DNA from: an uncultured Allobaculum sp.
Lineage (GTDB): Bacteria; Bacillota_I; Bacilli_A; Erysipelotrichales; Erysipelotrichaceae
Assembly (NCBI GenBank): GCA_910579655.1
Contig: CAJTVE010000005.1
Span: 4,656 to 68,655, forward strand
Direction: 5' to 3'
DNA: 64,000 nt
Of the stretch, positions 52,508 through 61,507 are shown piece after piece (within the stretch, counting starts at the first letter, position 1; every line of letters begins with the position of its first letter). Under the pieces are notes generated by a model. It saw nothing but the letters and a program-made list of their open reading frames with translations, did not search any database and was not told the origin of the DNA. The translations under genes and the position numbers were made by a program.

Positions 52508-53290
52508 TATTTTACTCATGCAATATCGATATCTCATCACGTTTTCAATGATGTTCAGAGATTTGAACAGAACGAATGGAAGAAATGATGGGATATCACC
52601 TGCCGGCCGTGTCTATCTAATAAAATATAATTAAGATTAAATATAAATCTATAATAAGATTATAATGTATCTATTAAAGTTATACCGGCAACAGAGATGG
52701 TGACGATCTTTCAAAAGGGATCGTTTACCATATTATAGTGAATATAAATTTGATATTTAAATACATATATTGAGATTTTTGATCAATGATATCATTTGTG
52801 ATGCGTAGATTTAAAATGGCGGATTAAAAGTAGAGCATAAATTACGTTAAAACTAAATTTATAATCCGGATAAAATGCAAATATATCCAGCGACTTAAGA
52901 ATTTGATTTTTAATAAATCAATTATGTGATTATAAAATGAATAATTGAATCACATAAACTGAAGATTTGAAAGAAAAACGTGGAAAGGACGCTGAAATAC
53001 ATTTTGGGTTCACTAATCTGCATTAACGAACCCAAATTACAGGAACCAAACGACACATCCGCAAATCTGCTCGAAAAACCAGATTGCCTGGCTGTTTTTT
53101 GCAGATAGAAAAGAATCAGACCTCAGAAGAAAGAAAATGATCTTGAAGACAGAGAAACAGGAACACAAGAAGAGTCACGATCGGCAAATAAGAGGAGACA
53201 GAATTACAGATCAAACAGAAAGCCGCGCAAAAAGAAAAGGATCGGGCTATGAAGGGGTTCGAAAAAAAAGCTGGCCTGCCAGAAAACTTG
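52508..53290. other. Very AT-rich gene-free stretch
   Basis: About 780 bp. The first ~470 bp are strikingly AT-rich. Hairpins: 52694-52732 (ATGGT/ACCAT plus ACGATC/GATCGT) and the TTATGTGATT dyad at 52922-52957. A 92-residue plus-strand frame from 53137 runs through the IIA terminator and has no ribosome site. No gene supported. Confidence 0.5.
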
Positions 53291-53318
53291 CAAAAGAAAA
53301 CCCGCCATCAGGCGGGGA
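53291..53318 (-). terminator. Terminator of the IIA gene
   Basis: Minus strand: CCCGCC-TGAT-GGCGGG followed by TTTTCTTTT. Confidence 0.8.
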
Positions 53319-53356
53319 AAAGTCTTTTGAACAACGAAGAGATCTCAAAGACTTGT

Positions 53357-53674
53357 TTATTCAGCTTTTTCTAAACGTTTATAAAGGTCAATCATCTGAG
53401 CAGCCAAAGCTTTGAACTGTTCAGCACCCATCATCTGGTCTTCTGCATGCAGCAGCAGTAAGGATACAGGCGTTGACTCACCAGCTGCTTCTTTCTGGAT
53501 GAGTTCGGCATGCGGGCCATGACCCTGGTTCATGTACTCGTCGCCTTCATTCATGAGTTCAGCAGCTTTTTCAAAATTGCCATTTTTCGCTTCCTCAATT
53601 GCAGACATATAGGCAGTTTTAGCCCCTCCGCTGTTTGCGATGATCTGGAAGCAGATCATTTCCATTCCTTCCAT
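53357..53674 (-). CDS. celC: PTS lactose/cellobiose-type EIIA
   Basis: 105 residues. MEMICFQIIANSGGAKTAYMSAIEEAKNG is the usual IIA-Lac/Cel N-terminus and LLLLHAEDQMM puts the phospho-accepting His at 76. It carries phosphate from HPr to IIB. RBS GGAGGAAA. It follows the GntR gene by 31 bp on the minus strand, away from the IIB and IIC genes on the plus strand, an unusual split. Confidence 0.92.
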   Translation of the reverse strand: MEGMEMICFQIIANSGGAKTAYMSAIEEAKNGNFEKAAELMNEGDEYMNQGHGPHAELIQKEAAGESTPVSLLLLHAEDQMMGAEQFKALAAQMIDLYKRLEKAE

Positions 53675-53705
53675 GGAATTTCCTCCTTTTGCCGGTTATC
53701 CTGGC

Positions 53706-54419
53706 TCAACGGCGCAGGGAATACACAGAAAACTTGAACAAGTCATAACGATGACGGGAGATGGAGTATTCAAAAGGCGTACCGTTGTCGAGGTAGGCGA
53801 TCTGTTCAACGACGAGTACGGGCTCAATATCCTTTAACCCTAATTCCCTGTGGTCAAGATCCGAAGAAACATCAGCACTGGTCGTCTTCTGGGCCGCTCC
53901 AATCCGGAATCCCAGTTCGCTTTCAATGTAGTTGTAGACTGACTTATGCAGGATATCTTCGGTAATCCCAGGAATCAGGGCCGGGGACATGTAGGTCTGT
54001 TCAATGACGTAAGGCTGATCGTTGACCAGACGCACGCGCAGAATGTCGTAGACCGGATCGTTGACACGGATGTTGAGATTGCGGGCAATTTCTTCGGTGG
54101 CAAAAATCAGCTGAAAATGCAGGATCTTCGAACGGCCTTTACCATCCGTTGCCCGGGTAAATCCACTGAGTTCTCTTTCGAAAATCTCAACTTCCTTTTT
54201 GGAACTGGTGCGGGACAGAACAAAACTGCCCTGGCCCTGCCTTCTGTAAATCAGCCCTTCAAGAACCAGCATATCGTAGGCTTTTTTGACAGTCATCCGT
54301 GAACAGCCATACATTTCACACATCGAAAGCTCGTCGGGAATCATCTGGCCGACTTTGTACTCTCCGTTTTCAATCTTCTTTTTCGTTTCTTCGTAAATCG
54401 TTTTGTACTTGGTTTTCAT
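53706..54419 (-). CDS. GntR-family regulator with UTRA domain
   Basis: 237 residues. Winged helix at about 1-70 (YKTIYEETKKKIENGEYKVGQMIPDELSMCEMYGCSRMTVKKAYDML, shown in parts) and UTRA effector domain with LIYRRQGQGSFVL and DPVYDILRVRLVNDQPYVIEQTYM. The UTRA family senses sugar phosphates; here probably cellobiose-6-phosphate or a related product. Promoter -35 overlaps a TAGACAA site, suggesting autoregulation. Confidence 0.88.
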   Translation of the reverse strand: MKTKYKTIYEETKKKIENGEYKVGQMIPDELSMCEMYGCSRMTVKKAYDMLVLEGLIYRRQGQGSFVLSRTSSKKEVEIFERELSGFTRATDGKGRSKILHFQLIFATEEIARNLNIRVNDPVYDILRVRLVNDQPYVIEQTYMSPALIPGITEDILHKSVYNYIESELGFRIGAAQKTTSADVSSDLDHRELGLKDIEPVLVVEQIAYLDNGTPFEYSISRHRYDLFKFSVYSLRR

Positions 54420-54454
54420 ATTCGCATTCTGTAGCCGGATTCATGTACGACTTC

Positions 54455-54484
54455 ACTATACCGCGATTTCGTTAATCTAGACAA
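54455..54484 (-). promoter_or_regulatory. gntR promoter with operator overlap
   Basis: Minus strand -35 TTGTCT and -10 TATAGT with 18-bp spacing. The -35 lies within TCTAGACAA, one of the repeated putative GntR sites. Confidence 0.55.
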
Positions 54485-54936
54485 TAGAATATTTTAAATA
54501 TTTACAAATTGTATTTGGTTGTCTGTACAATTCAATTTCCAGATTCTCTCTTTCAGGAAATACGAAAGCAGAATTCGCGTACAGATCGCGGAAATCACAG
54601 ATTCATTTCTCTCTTTCTAGTCCTATTCATTGTAACGTAAATGACCATCGTTTGCTTTAAAAGATATAGATTCGAATAAAATTTAGGTCATATTTTTGCC
54701 AAAAAAGTATTAGACATTTCCTGAAGCAGGTTTACCCCAGGCGGTTGTGCGCAAGGTCACGGCCTCAAAAGAAATAAAAATAGAGATAAACCATATTTAC
54801 TTACCATCCAAAATCCTGAAAGATCGCCAGGGATTGAAGGCGCTTATGTTGGAAAAAGGGGAGAAGAACCGAAGATGACAGCTGTTTCATGAAAATACAT
54901 TCAATAAAATAAGCAGGACTTTTTGCGGTATATGTA

Positions 54937-54964
54937 TAGACATTCTGTAACCGCTTGCTAGAAT
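54937..54964 (+). promoter_or_regulatory. Distal plus-strand promoter with cre-like site
   Basis: -35 TAGACA, -10 TAGAAT, 16-bp spacing. Within the spacer TGTAACCGCTTGCT (54946-54959) matches the CcpA cre consensus at 12 of 14 positions, as counted by eye. Would give carbon catabolite repression. Confidence 0.5.
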
Positions 54965-55267
54965 ATAAGTGTCAATCCCATAAACATTCGATAATCTTCC
55001 GTGATTTCATTGAACGATCCGGCAATTGCTGAAATCAGATGGATGGTGTTGGCAGCTTTGAAAGGCGCAAAGGAGATTTTTGGGCTTTTCCGATTTCAAA
55101 GACAGATGCCAGCCGATTGGAATGAGGGAAATCGAATCAGAAAGGGGAATGTGCGTTTGAAATCCGATTCCTGTGATCTAGACATATGAATCCGATTTCA
55201 ATTAGCAGTTTTCACAAATTGTATATGCATGAAAATTGTAATGCAGAAATAAAATGTGAAAAATGAC

Positions 55268-55296
55268 TAGACAAATAAATGAGAATTGGATAGACT
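55268..55296 (+). promoter_or_regulatory. Proximal promoter of the GH1-PTS operon
   Basis: -35 TAGACA and -10 TAGACT with 17-bp spacing, 31 bp upstream of the GH1 start. Both boxes carry the repeated TAGAC core, so a bound GntR would block it. Confidence 0.5.
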
Positions 55297-55326
55297 AAAG
55301 GCACATGAAGAAAAGGAGCAAAAGAG

Positions 55327-56733
55327 ATGGAGCAAAAACTTCAGTTTCCAGAAGGCTTCTGGTGGGGGGCTGCCAGCAGCGGACCTCAGACCGAAGGCTG
55401 GTATGGAAAGCGTCATGAAAATGTGATGGATTACTGGTATCGCAATCAGCGCAACGATTTCTTTGATGGAGTCGGGCCAGATGTGGCCAGCGACTTCTAT
55501 CATCACTATCCGGAAGACTTCAGACTCATGAAAGAAATCGGTCTGAATTCCTTCCGTACTTCCATTCAGTGGAGCCGCCTGATCAAAGATCTTGAGACTG
55601 GCGAACCGGATCCAGAAGGAGTCGAATTTTATCGAAATCTCATTGCCGAGGCGAAGAAAAATGGCATTGAGCTGGTACTCAACCTGCATCATTTCGATCT
55701 GCCAGCTGAGCTGCTGGAAAAATACGGGGGATGGCAGAGCAAACATGTGGTCGACCTGTATGAAAAATTTGCCCGGACAGCCTTTGAACTGTTTGGCGAT
55801 GATGTAAAGTACTGGACAACTTTCAATGAACCGATGGTCATTCCGGAAGCCGGCTGGCTGTATGGATTCCACTGGCCAAAACTGACTGGCAAGGGAAAAG
55901 AAGCCCTGCAGATTATGTACAACATCAACCTGGCCAGCGCGAAAGCTATTCAGGCCTACAGAGACCTTGAAAAAGACGGCGAGATCGGTATCATTCTCAA
56001 TCTGACCCCAAGCTATCCAAGATCACAAAGTGAAGAGGATCTCAAAGCGGCTGCCTTTGCGGATGACTTCTTCAACAACAGTTTCCTGGATCCGGCTGTA
56101 AAGGGGAAATTCCCCGAACATCTCGTGGAAGTCATTGAAAAAGACGGCGTGAAATGGGATGAAACCAAAGAAGAACTGGAAACAATCGCCAACAATACGG
56201 TCGATTTTCTGGGTGTGAACTACTATCATCCAAAACGTGTTATGGCCCCTTCCAATCCAGAGAAATATCCAGACTGGATGCCAGACAAATATTACGAAGA
56301 ATGGGAATGGCCGGAAGCAAGAATCAATCCTTACCGCGGCTGGGAAATCTATCCGCAGGCGATGTATGACATTGCCAAAAACGTCCAGGACAATTACGGA
56401 AATATCAAATGGTTTGTTTCGGAAAATGGAATGGGTGTGGAAGGCGAAGAAAAATACCGCAACGCGGATGGATCAATCGATGATGATTACCGCATCGAAT
56501 TCTACAAAGAGCACCTGGCACAGCTGCACCGGGCAATGGAAGAAGGCTCGAACTGCTTTGGCTACCATCCATGGACCGCGATGGACTGCTGGAGCTGGAA
56601 CAATGCCTATAAAAACCGTTATGGATTTATCGGCATTGATCTGAACGATCAGAAACGGACAATTAAAAGATCTGGACGCTGGTTTAAGACAGTGTCCGAT
56701 GAAAACGCTGTCACGATTGAAACAGAAGAATAA
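55327..56733 (+). CDS. 6-phospho-beta-glucosidase, GH1 family
   Basis: 468 residues. The GH1 acid/base lies in TFNEP (Glu168) and the nucleophile in VSENGMG (Glu366). N-terminal FPEGFWWGAASSGPQTEG is typical. It cleaves phosphorylated cellobiose or aryl-beta-glucosides imported by the PTS to glucose and glucose-6-phosphate. RBS AAAAGGAG. First gene of a plus-strand unit with the IIC and IIB genes. Confidence 0.92.
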   Translation: MEQKLQFPEGFWWGAASSGPQTEGWYGKRHENVMDYWYRNQRNDFFDGVGPDVASDFYHHYPEDFRLMKEIGLNSFRTSIQWSRLIKDLETGEPDPEGVEFYRNLIAEAKKNGIELVLNLHHFDLPAELLEKYGGWQSKHVVDLYEKFARTAFELFGDDVKYWTTFNEPMVIPEAGWLYGFHWPKLTGKGKEALQIMYNINLASAKAIQAYRDLEKDGEIGIILNLTPSYPRSQSEEDLKAAAFADDFFNNSFLDPAVKGKFPEHLVEVIEKDGVKWDETKEELETIANNTVDFLGVNYYHPKRVMAPSNPEKYPDWMPDKYYEEWEWPEARINPYRGWEIYPQAMYDIAKNVQDNYGNIKWFVSENGMGVEGEEKYRNADGSIDDDYRIEFYKEHLAQLHRAMEEGSNCFGYHPWTAMDCWSWNNAYKNRYGFIGIDLNDQKRTIKRSGRWFKTVSDENAVTIETEE

Positions 56734-56781
56734 CAATAAAACGAAACGTCATACGAATAGAACGTCTAGAGGAAGGAACTC

Positions 56782-58125
56782 ATGGAACAGACAAAATCTA
56801 ACGGGTTTATGACCAAGTTCGCCGACTTCGCTGCGAAATTTGGAAACCTGCTCTATCTGCGCACAATGCGCGACGCTTTTGCGACGATCATGCCACTGTA
56901 TATTCTGGCTGGTATCGCAGTTCTTTTAAACAACACCGTATTTACCTGGATCTTCTCCGGGGATGCACTTACAAACATCCAGTACTGGGGCAACGCTCTG
57001 GTCAATGGTACGCTGAATATTTCCGGTCTGCTTATTGCCGCAACCATCGGATACTGCTTATCTGTAAACCGTGAATTCGACAACCCATTATCCACTGCGG
57101 TTGTCGCTGTAGCTGGTGTCGTTGTCATGATGCCTATGCAGGTTGAATTAACACCAATCGCAGAAGGTACGAATGCGGATATCTTCTCTGGTGTGCTGAC
57201 TTATAACAACCTGGGTACCGGCGGTATGTTTGGTGGTATTCTCATTGGTCTTCTGATCTCTGAGCTTTACATCAAATTATCCAACATGAAACAGCTCCAG
57301 ATTAACCTTGGCAATCAGGTTCCACCTGCTGTTGGAAAATCTTTCAACGTCCTGATTCCAGTTATGCTTTCCCTGGCCATCTTCGCAGTTTTAGCCACTC
57401 TGATCGCAATGTGCGGAACGGATTTAATTACCCTGATCAAGAACTTTATCCAGACTCCTCTGAAATCCATCGGTACAAGCCTTTGGGGAACGATCATTCT
57501 GTATACCCTGGGCAACCTGCTCTGGCTGTTTGGTATTCACCAGTCTGTTATTTACTCCTCGATTCTTGAACCACTGTTAATTATCAACATCCAGGAAAAC
57601 ATCGCTGCTTATGCAGCTGGTACTGCAATTCCAAACGTAATTAACGTCTCTCAGGTAACCTCCTTTGGTCTGTTAGGCGGATCTGGCTCAACCCTGTGCC
57701 TGTTAATTGCAACCTTCATCGTAGGCCGCAACGCTGCAACCCGCAATGTTGCGAAACTGTCGATTGTTCCAGGTCTGTTCAACATCAACGAACCTGTATT
57801 ATTCGGCTACCCAATCGTTTACAACATCACCATGGCGATTCCATTCCTGTTAGTTCCAGTTATGGGTATCGTTATTTCTTACCTGGCCACTGTATCGGGC
57901 ATGATGCATCCATGTGTAACGTTAGTTCCTTGGACAACTCCAGTTCTGCTCTCCGGCTTCTTGGCAACTGGTGGTGACTGGATGGCCGTTATCGTTCAGG
58001 CACTCGTTCTGATTCTTGGTGTTCTGATCTACATGCCATTCGTTAAGGTCAACGATAAGGTTATGGAACGTCAGGCCGTTGAAGCTGATGACGATGACGA
58101 TGATGATGTCTTCGATCTCGACTGA
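56782..58125 (+). CDS. celB: PTS cellobiose-type EIIC permease
   Basis: 447 residues, about ten hydrophobic segments. Family markers: FWLFGIHQ-like LLWLFGIHQSVIYSSILEPL, GLLGGSGSTLCLLI, NEPVLFGYPIVYN. It forms the translocation channel for cellobiose/beta-glucosides. The C-terminus ends in a run of Asp residues (ADDDDDDDVF), not usual in the family. 48 bp after the GH1 gene. RBS AGAGGAAGG. Confidence 0.92.
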   Translation: MEQTKSNGFMTKFADFAAKFGNLLYLRTMRDAFATIMPLYILAGIAVLLNNTVFTWIFSGDALTNIQYWGNALVNGTLNISGLLIAATIGYCLSVNREFDNPLSTAVVAVAGVVVMMPMQVELTPIAEGTNADIFSGVLTYNNLGTGGMFGGILIGLLISELYIKLSNMKQLQINLGNQVPPAVGKSFNVLIPVMLSLAIFAVLATLIAMCGTDLITLIKNFIQTPLKSIGTSLWGTIILYTLGNLLWLFGIHQSVIYSSILEPLLIINIQENIAAYAAGTAIPNVINVSQVTSFGLLGGSGSTLCLLIATFIVGRNAATRNVAKLSIVPGLFNINEPVLFGYPIVYNITMAIPFLLVPVMGIVISYLATVSGMMHPCVTLVPWTTPVLLSGFLATGGDWMAVIVQALVLILGVLIYMPFVKVNDKVMERQAVEADDDDDDDVFDLD

Positions 58126-58207
58126 TCAACAGAACAGCTGACAAAGAAACCGAAAAGTCTGAACAGAAATCAATAAAGCTGATTTCCATTCAATTTTAAA
58201 GACTCGA

Positions 58208-58224
58208 AAAGGCGCTTCGCCTTT
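58208..58224 (+). other. Hairpin between the IIC and IIB genes
   Basis: AAAGGCG-CTT-CGCCTTT, 7-bp stem with a 3-nt loop, in the 156-bp gap. Could set relative expression of IIC and IIB by termination or mRNA processing. Confidence 0.5.
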
Positions 58225-58281
58225 GAGCATAAACTCAATAATTCATGAAAACAGACAAATGTCTGAAGGAGAAAATAGAAC

Positions 58282-58596
58282 ATGAAAAACATTCTGCTCG
58301 TCTGCAACGCTGGTATGTCCACTTCCATCCTCGTGCGCAATATGACTAAAGCTGCCGAAGAACTCGGCGTTGACTGCCACATCGAAGCCAAATCCTTAAC
58401 CCAGGCAAAAAAAGAACTGAATGGCGTTGATGTCATTCTGCTTGGACCGCAGATCGGCTACGAACTCAATAACGTCAAAGAACTTGCTCCTGACACTCCA
58501 TCCGCTGTCATCGACATGAAAGAATATGGTTCCATGGATGGTAAAAAAGTTCTGAAGACAGCCTATAAACTGATGAAAGCCGCTCAGAAAAAATAA
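58282..58596 (+). CDS. celA: PTS lactose/cellobiose-type EIIB
   Basis: 104 residues, full length. ILLVCNAGMSTSILV supplies the phosphocysteine (Cys8) loop, and LLGPQIGYELNNVKE is typical. It passes phosphate from IIA to the sugar at IIC. RBS AAGGAG. Followed by a strong terminator. Confidence 0.93.
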   Translation: MKNILLVCNAGMSTSILVRNMTKAAEELGVDCHIEAKSLTQAKKELNGVDVILLGPQIGYELNNVKELAPDTPSAVIDMKEYGSMDGKKVLKTAYKLMKAAQKK

Positions 58597-58995
58597 GAAG
58601 AAAAGCAAAACTGCTCCTGAATCACTCATCCCCAAAAGAACTGCAGACCTTCCCACCGGCCTGCAGTTCTTTTTTTACAATTCCTTTTGCAAACTTGATT
58701 TTGCCAACTGCCAGACTTCTGGCAGCCTGTCTGGACGATACCGCTTACAGGTCAAACCATTCAATCTGTCCAGTAAAAATCATGCGTCTGGAAATGGTCA
58801 TTTGCATCGCAAAGGGGATAATAAAAAACGTATCCTCGAAAAATCTGAACAGATGCTTCCTTATGCGAAGCAAAACAATAACTTTTATCTCATATCTGTC
58901 TGATCTTCAACAGTTTCTGTTTTATGAACAAAAGCAGTTTTTTTATGAAAACTTAAGAAGATGAGTGAAAGGATGAAGGGAAAGGAAAATGGAAT
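58597..58995. other. Intergenic region after the PTS operon
   Basis: About 400 bp with the IIB terminator at 58638-58677. The remainder is AT-rich with no supported frame and presumably holds the patatin promoter. Confidence 0.4.
58638..58677 (+). terminator. Terminator of the PTS operon
   Basis: GAACTGCAG and CTGCAGTTC pair perfectly with a 14-nt loop, followed by eight Ts. Confidence 0.88.
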
Positions 58996-59982
58996 ATGCT
59001 GCAATGGATTGAAAACATTCAATCTCTTTTTAACCGCCAGGAAAGTGAATCTGGTTCTTCGTCTGGCCAGGGCTTCGAGCCGGGAAAGACAAGCTTGAAA
59101 CCTTCTTTGAAACCAGAGCATACAACATGCCTGATTGATGTGGGCGGAGGACTTCGCGGGGTGTATGCGGCCGGGGTCCTGGAAAGATTGATGGATGAAA
59201 ATATCCAGGTTGATTTATGTATCGGGGTCAGTGCGGGCAGCGCCAATCTGGCTACCTATATCGCGAAACAGAAAGGACGATTATACGCCTATTATCATGA
59301 ATACGGCTTTCGTCAGGAGTATGCCTCGATTCATAATTATCTGACCAAACGCTCCTTTTTTGATATGGACTATATTTATGGAACACTCTCCAATTCAGAT
59401 GGGGAATACCCGCTCGACTATTCGGCACTTATAGCTTCGCCCACCCAGCTGATTACGGTTGCAACCAATGCCTTAACAGGCCGGCCAGTTTATCTTGGCA
59501 AAGAATGGATAAGCCAGGACGATTATGCACTGATCAAAGGCTCCTGCTCGGTTCCTTACTTATGTACGACCAATAGCATCGCCAATCTTCCATTCTGTGA
59601 TGGAACGGTCAGTGATCCCATCCCGGTCCAGCAAGCGCTGGACAGGGGAGCAGACCGGATCGTCATTCTCTTTCCAAGACCTGTCGAAGAAGACAAGCCA
59701 AGTAAAGCCATGGAACTGACCATCGAACTGGCCGCTCGCTTTTCTGAATACGGTCGCTCATTTCCGGCTGTCCATGAGGCCCTGAAAGTTCGCATGCACA
59801 AAAATAACGAGTCGTTACAGCTGGCTTTGAAACTGCAAGAAGAAGGAAAACTCCTGTTTGTCTTTCCAAAAACGCTTCATGATGTAAAATCTCTAGGTGG
59901 CTCGCCAGATGCCGTCCAGGCCCTGTATGATGAAGGGTATCAGGATGGCCGCAAGGCTGCTGATTTTCTGCTTCAACCATAA
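58996..59982 (+). CDS. Patatin-like phospholipase
   Basis: 328 residues. The oxyanion loop VGGGLRGVYAAG (about 49-60), nucleophile elbow GVSAGS (Ser79) and an Asp in FCDGTVSD (about 200) make the Ser-Asp dyad. The first ~40 residues are a hydrophilic Ser/Glu-rich extension without a signal peptide. Bacterial RssA/YjjU-like patatins hydrolyse acyl esters of membrane lipids; substrate unknown. RBS GGGAAAGGA. Confidence 0.87.
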   Translation: MLQWIENIQSLFNRQESESGSSSGQGFEPGKTSLKPSLKPEHTTCLIDVGGGLRGVYAAGVLERLMDENIQVDLCIGVSAGSANLATYIAKQKGRLYAYYHEYGFRQEYASIHNYLTKRSFFDMDYIYGTLSNSDGEYPLDYSALIASPTQLITVATNALTGRPVYLGKEWISQDDYALIKGSCSVPYLCTTNSIANLPFCDGTVSDPIPVQQALDRGADRIVILFPRPVEEDKPSKAMELTIELAARFSEYGRSFPAVHEALKVRMHKNNESLQLALKLQEEGKLLFVFPKTLHDVKSLGGSPDAVQALYDEGYQDGRKAADFLLQP

Positions 59983-60190
59983 AATTTAAATTTATGATTC
60001 TTCTCTTGCTTTCCATGACCAGAGTCTGAATAGTCTGATCCAGGCTGCAGACAGCCAGATTGAATAGACTTTATGGGCCTGTTTGATGGAGGATGGATTT
60101 TCTCTTCCATATATTTATAAGATTCTTTATAGAGGAATATTTACAGAGAAAATTCTGCTGGGAAGAATTTCAGATCAGGAAGGATTCTTC

Positions 60191-61507
60191 ATGAGTAAAC
60201 TCTCTATTCTCGCTGCGAAAACTTCATTCAAGCTGCTTTCGCTGGTTGGCCGTGGTGGCTCGATGCCAGGGACGATCGCTTTGAAAGTGGATCCTGATTC
60301 ACTGAGCAAGCTGCGTTTTCGCGGACCGGTCATTTTAGTGACCGGAACCAATGGCAAGACTTCAACTGCCAACATGATTTCCTCGCTTTTTGAAAAAGCC
60401 GGCAGGAAAGTTGTTTCCAACCGTAAAGGAGACAACCTGAAAGCCGGGATTACTTCAGCGCTGTTACAGAATACAAAAAGCGATGGAACCGTCGATGCGG
60501 ATGTCGTCGTTCTCGAAGTCGATGAACTCAATGTCCGTCATATTCTGCCGTTTATTCCCGTTTCCGTACTGGTGGTCAACAACTTCTTTCGAGACCAGCT
60601 AGACCGGGCTCGCGAAATGGAACAGCTGATTGAGTCGATCGAAAACGTTCTGCCAGATTTTAAAGGCACGCTCGTTTTAAATGGAAATGACCCCAACACG
60701 GTCCGGCTGGCTTTGAAGGCCCCAGACGCGAGCGCGATGTATTTTGGCCTGGGCCGCACGCCTTACTCCTTTACGCAATCCAAAGAAGCCAGTGAAGGAA
60801 AGTTCTGTCCACGCTGCAACACGAAACTTGAATACGAGTATTATCAGTACTCTCATATCGGCAAGTTCCACTGCCCAGGGTGTGGGTTTGAAACCCCGGA
60901 ATTTGATGTCCAACTTGACCAGATTGACCTGAACCGTCAGACATTTGACTACAAAGGCCATCGTTTCCAGGGGCCTTATGAAGGCATGTACTCGATGTAT
61001 AACTATGCCGCTGTTCTGACGGTCCTGGAAAAATACAATCTGCCTCTTTCAGCCTTTGAAAAGATGTTAAAAGATGCCCCGCATCCTGCCGGACGCAATG
61101 AGCGCTTTAAAAAGGAAAATAAGGAAGTTGTTCTTAACCTCGTTAAAAACCCGACTGGTGCCAATGAGGTGATGAAAGTCATTGAACGCGATGGAACAAA
61201 GAAAGCCATTGTGATCGTTTTAAATGACCATGAGCAGGATGGCACCGATGTCTCCTGGATTTATGACACCCAGTTTGAAAAGTTCATGAACCCACAGACT
61301 GCAGCGGTCATCTGCTCAGGAACAAGAGCCGGAGATATGGCATTGCGGATGTATTACGGAAACTTCCAGTCGGATCTTTCTGTAGAGTCCAGCATTGAAA
61401 GGGCCGTGAACAAGGCCCTTGAAAAGAGCGATACGGTTTATGTGGTGGCAACGTATACAGCCCTGCTGCCAAGCCGTAAAGCGATTATGAAGGAATTAAA
61501 TGTATGA
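60191..61507 (+). CDS. murT: Lipid II isoglutaminyl synthase, subunit MurT
   Basis: 438 residues from the ATG at 60191 behind AGGAAGGA. Mur-ligase ATP loop VTGTNGKTST, a Cys4 zinc-ribbon insertion (CPRCNT ... CPGCGF, about 201-224) and the MurT C-terminal domain with VLNDHEQDGTDVSWI. It activates D-Glu of lipid II for amidation by GatD. Overlaps gatD by four bases. Confidence 0.95.
   Translation: MSKLSILAAKTSFKLLSLVGRGGSMPGTIALKVDPDSLSKLRFRGPVILVTGTNGKTSTANMISSLFEKAGRKVVSNRKGDNLKAGITSALLQNTKSDGTVDADVVVLEVDELNVRHILPFIPVSVLVVNNFFRDQLDRAREMEQLIESIENVLPDFKGTLVLNGNDPNTVRLALKAPDASAMYFGLGRTPYSFTQSKEASEGKFCPRCNTKLEYEYYQYSHIGKFHCPGCGFETPEFDVQLDQIDLNRQTFDYKGHRFQGPYEGMYSMYNYAAVLTVLEKYNLPLSAFEKMLKDAPHPAGRNERFKKENKEVVLNLVKNPTGANEVMKVIERDGTKKAIVIVLNDHEQDGTDVSWIYDTQFEKFMNPQTAAVICSGTRAGDMALRMYYGNFQSDLSVESSIERAVNKALEKSDTVYVVATYTALLPSRKAIMKELNV

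Larger units (their letters stand above)
54485..55326. promoter_or_regulatory. Divergent control region of the cellobiose PTS locus
   Basis: About 840 bp without a gene. TAGACA occurs at 54478, 54937, 55179 and 55268, a TAGACT at 55291, and a dyad TTGTCTGTACAA at 54519-54530. These resemble half-sites of UTRA-type GntR operators (TCTAGA-centred). AATCCGATT is repeated around the 55179 site. Confidence 0.5.

Noticed and set aside
53137..53415. 92-residue plus-strand frame as a gene
   Set aside because: No ribosome site, Lys/Arg/Glu-biased composition, and it runs through the IIA terminator and into the IIA gene's complement.
55001..55189. 62-residue plus-strand frame upstream of GH1
   Set aside because: No ribosome site or family resemblance; lies in the regulatory region with TAGACA sites.
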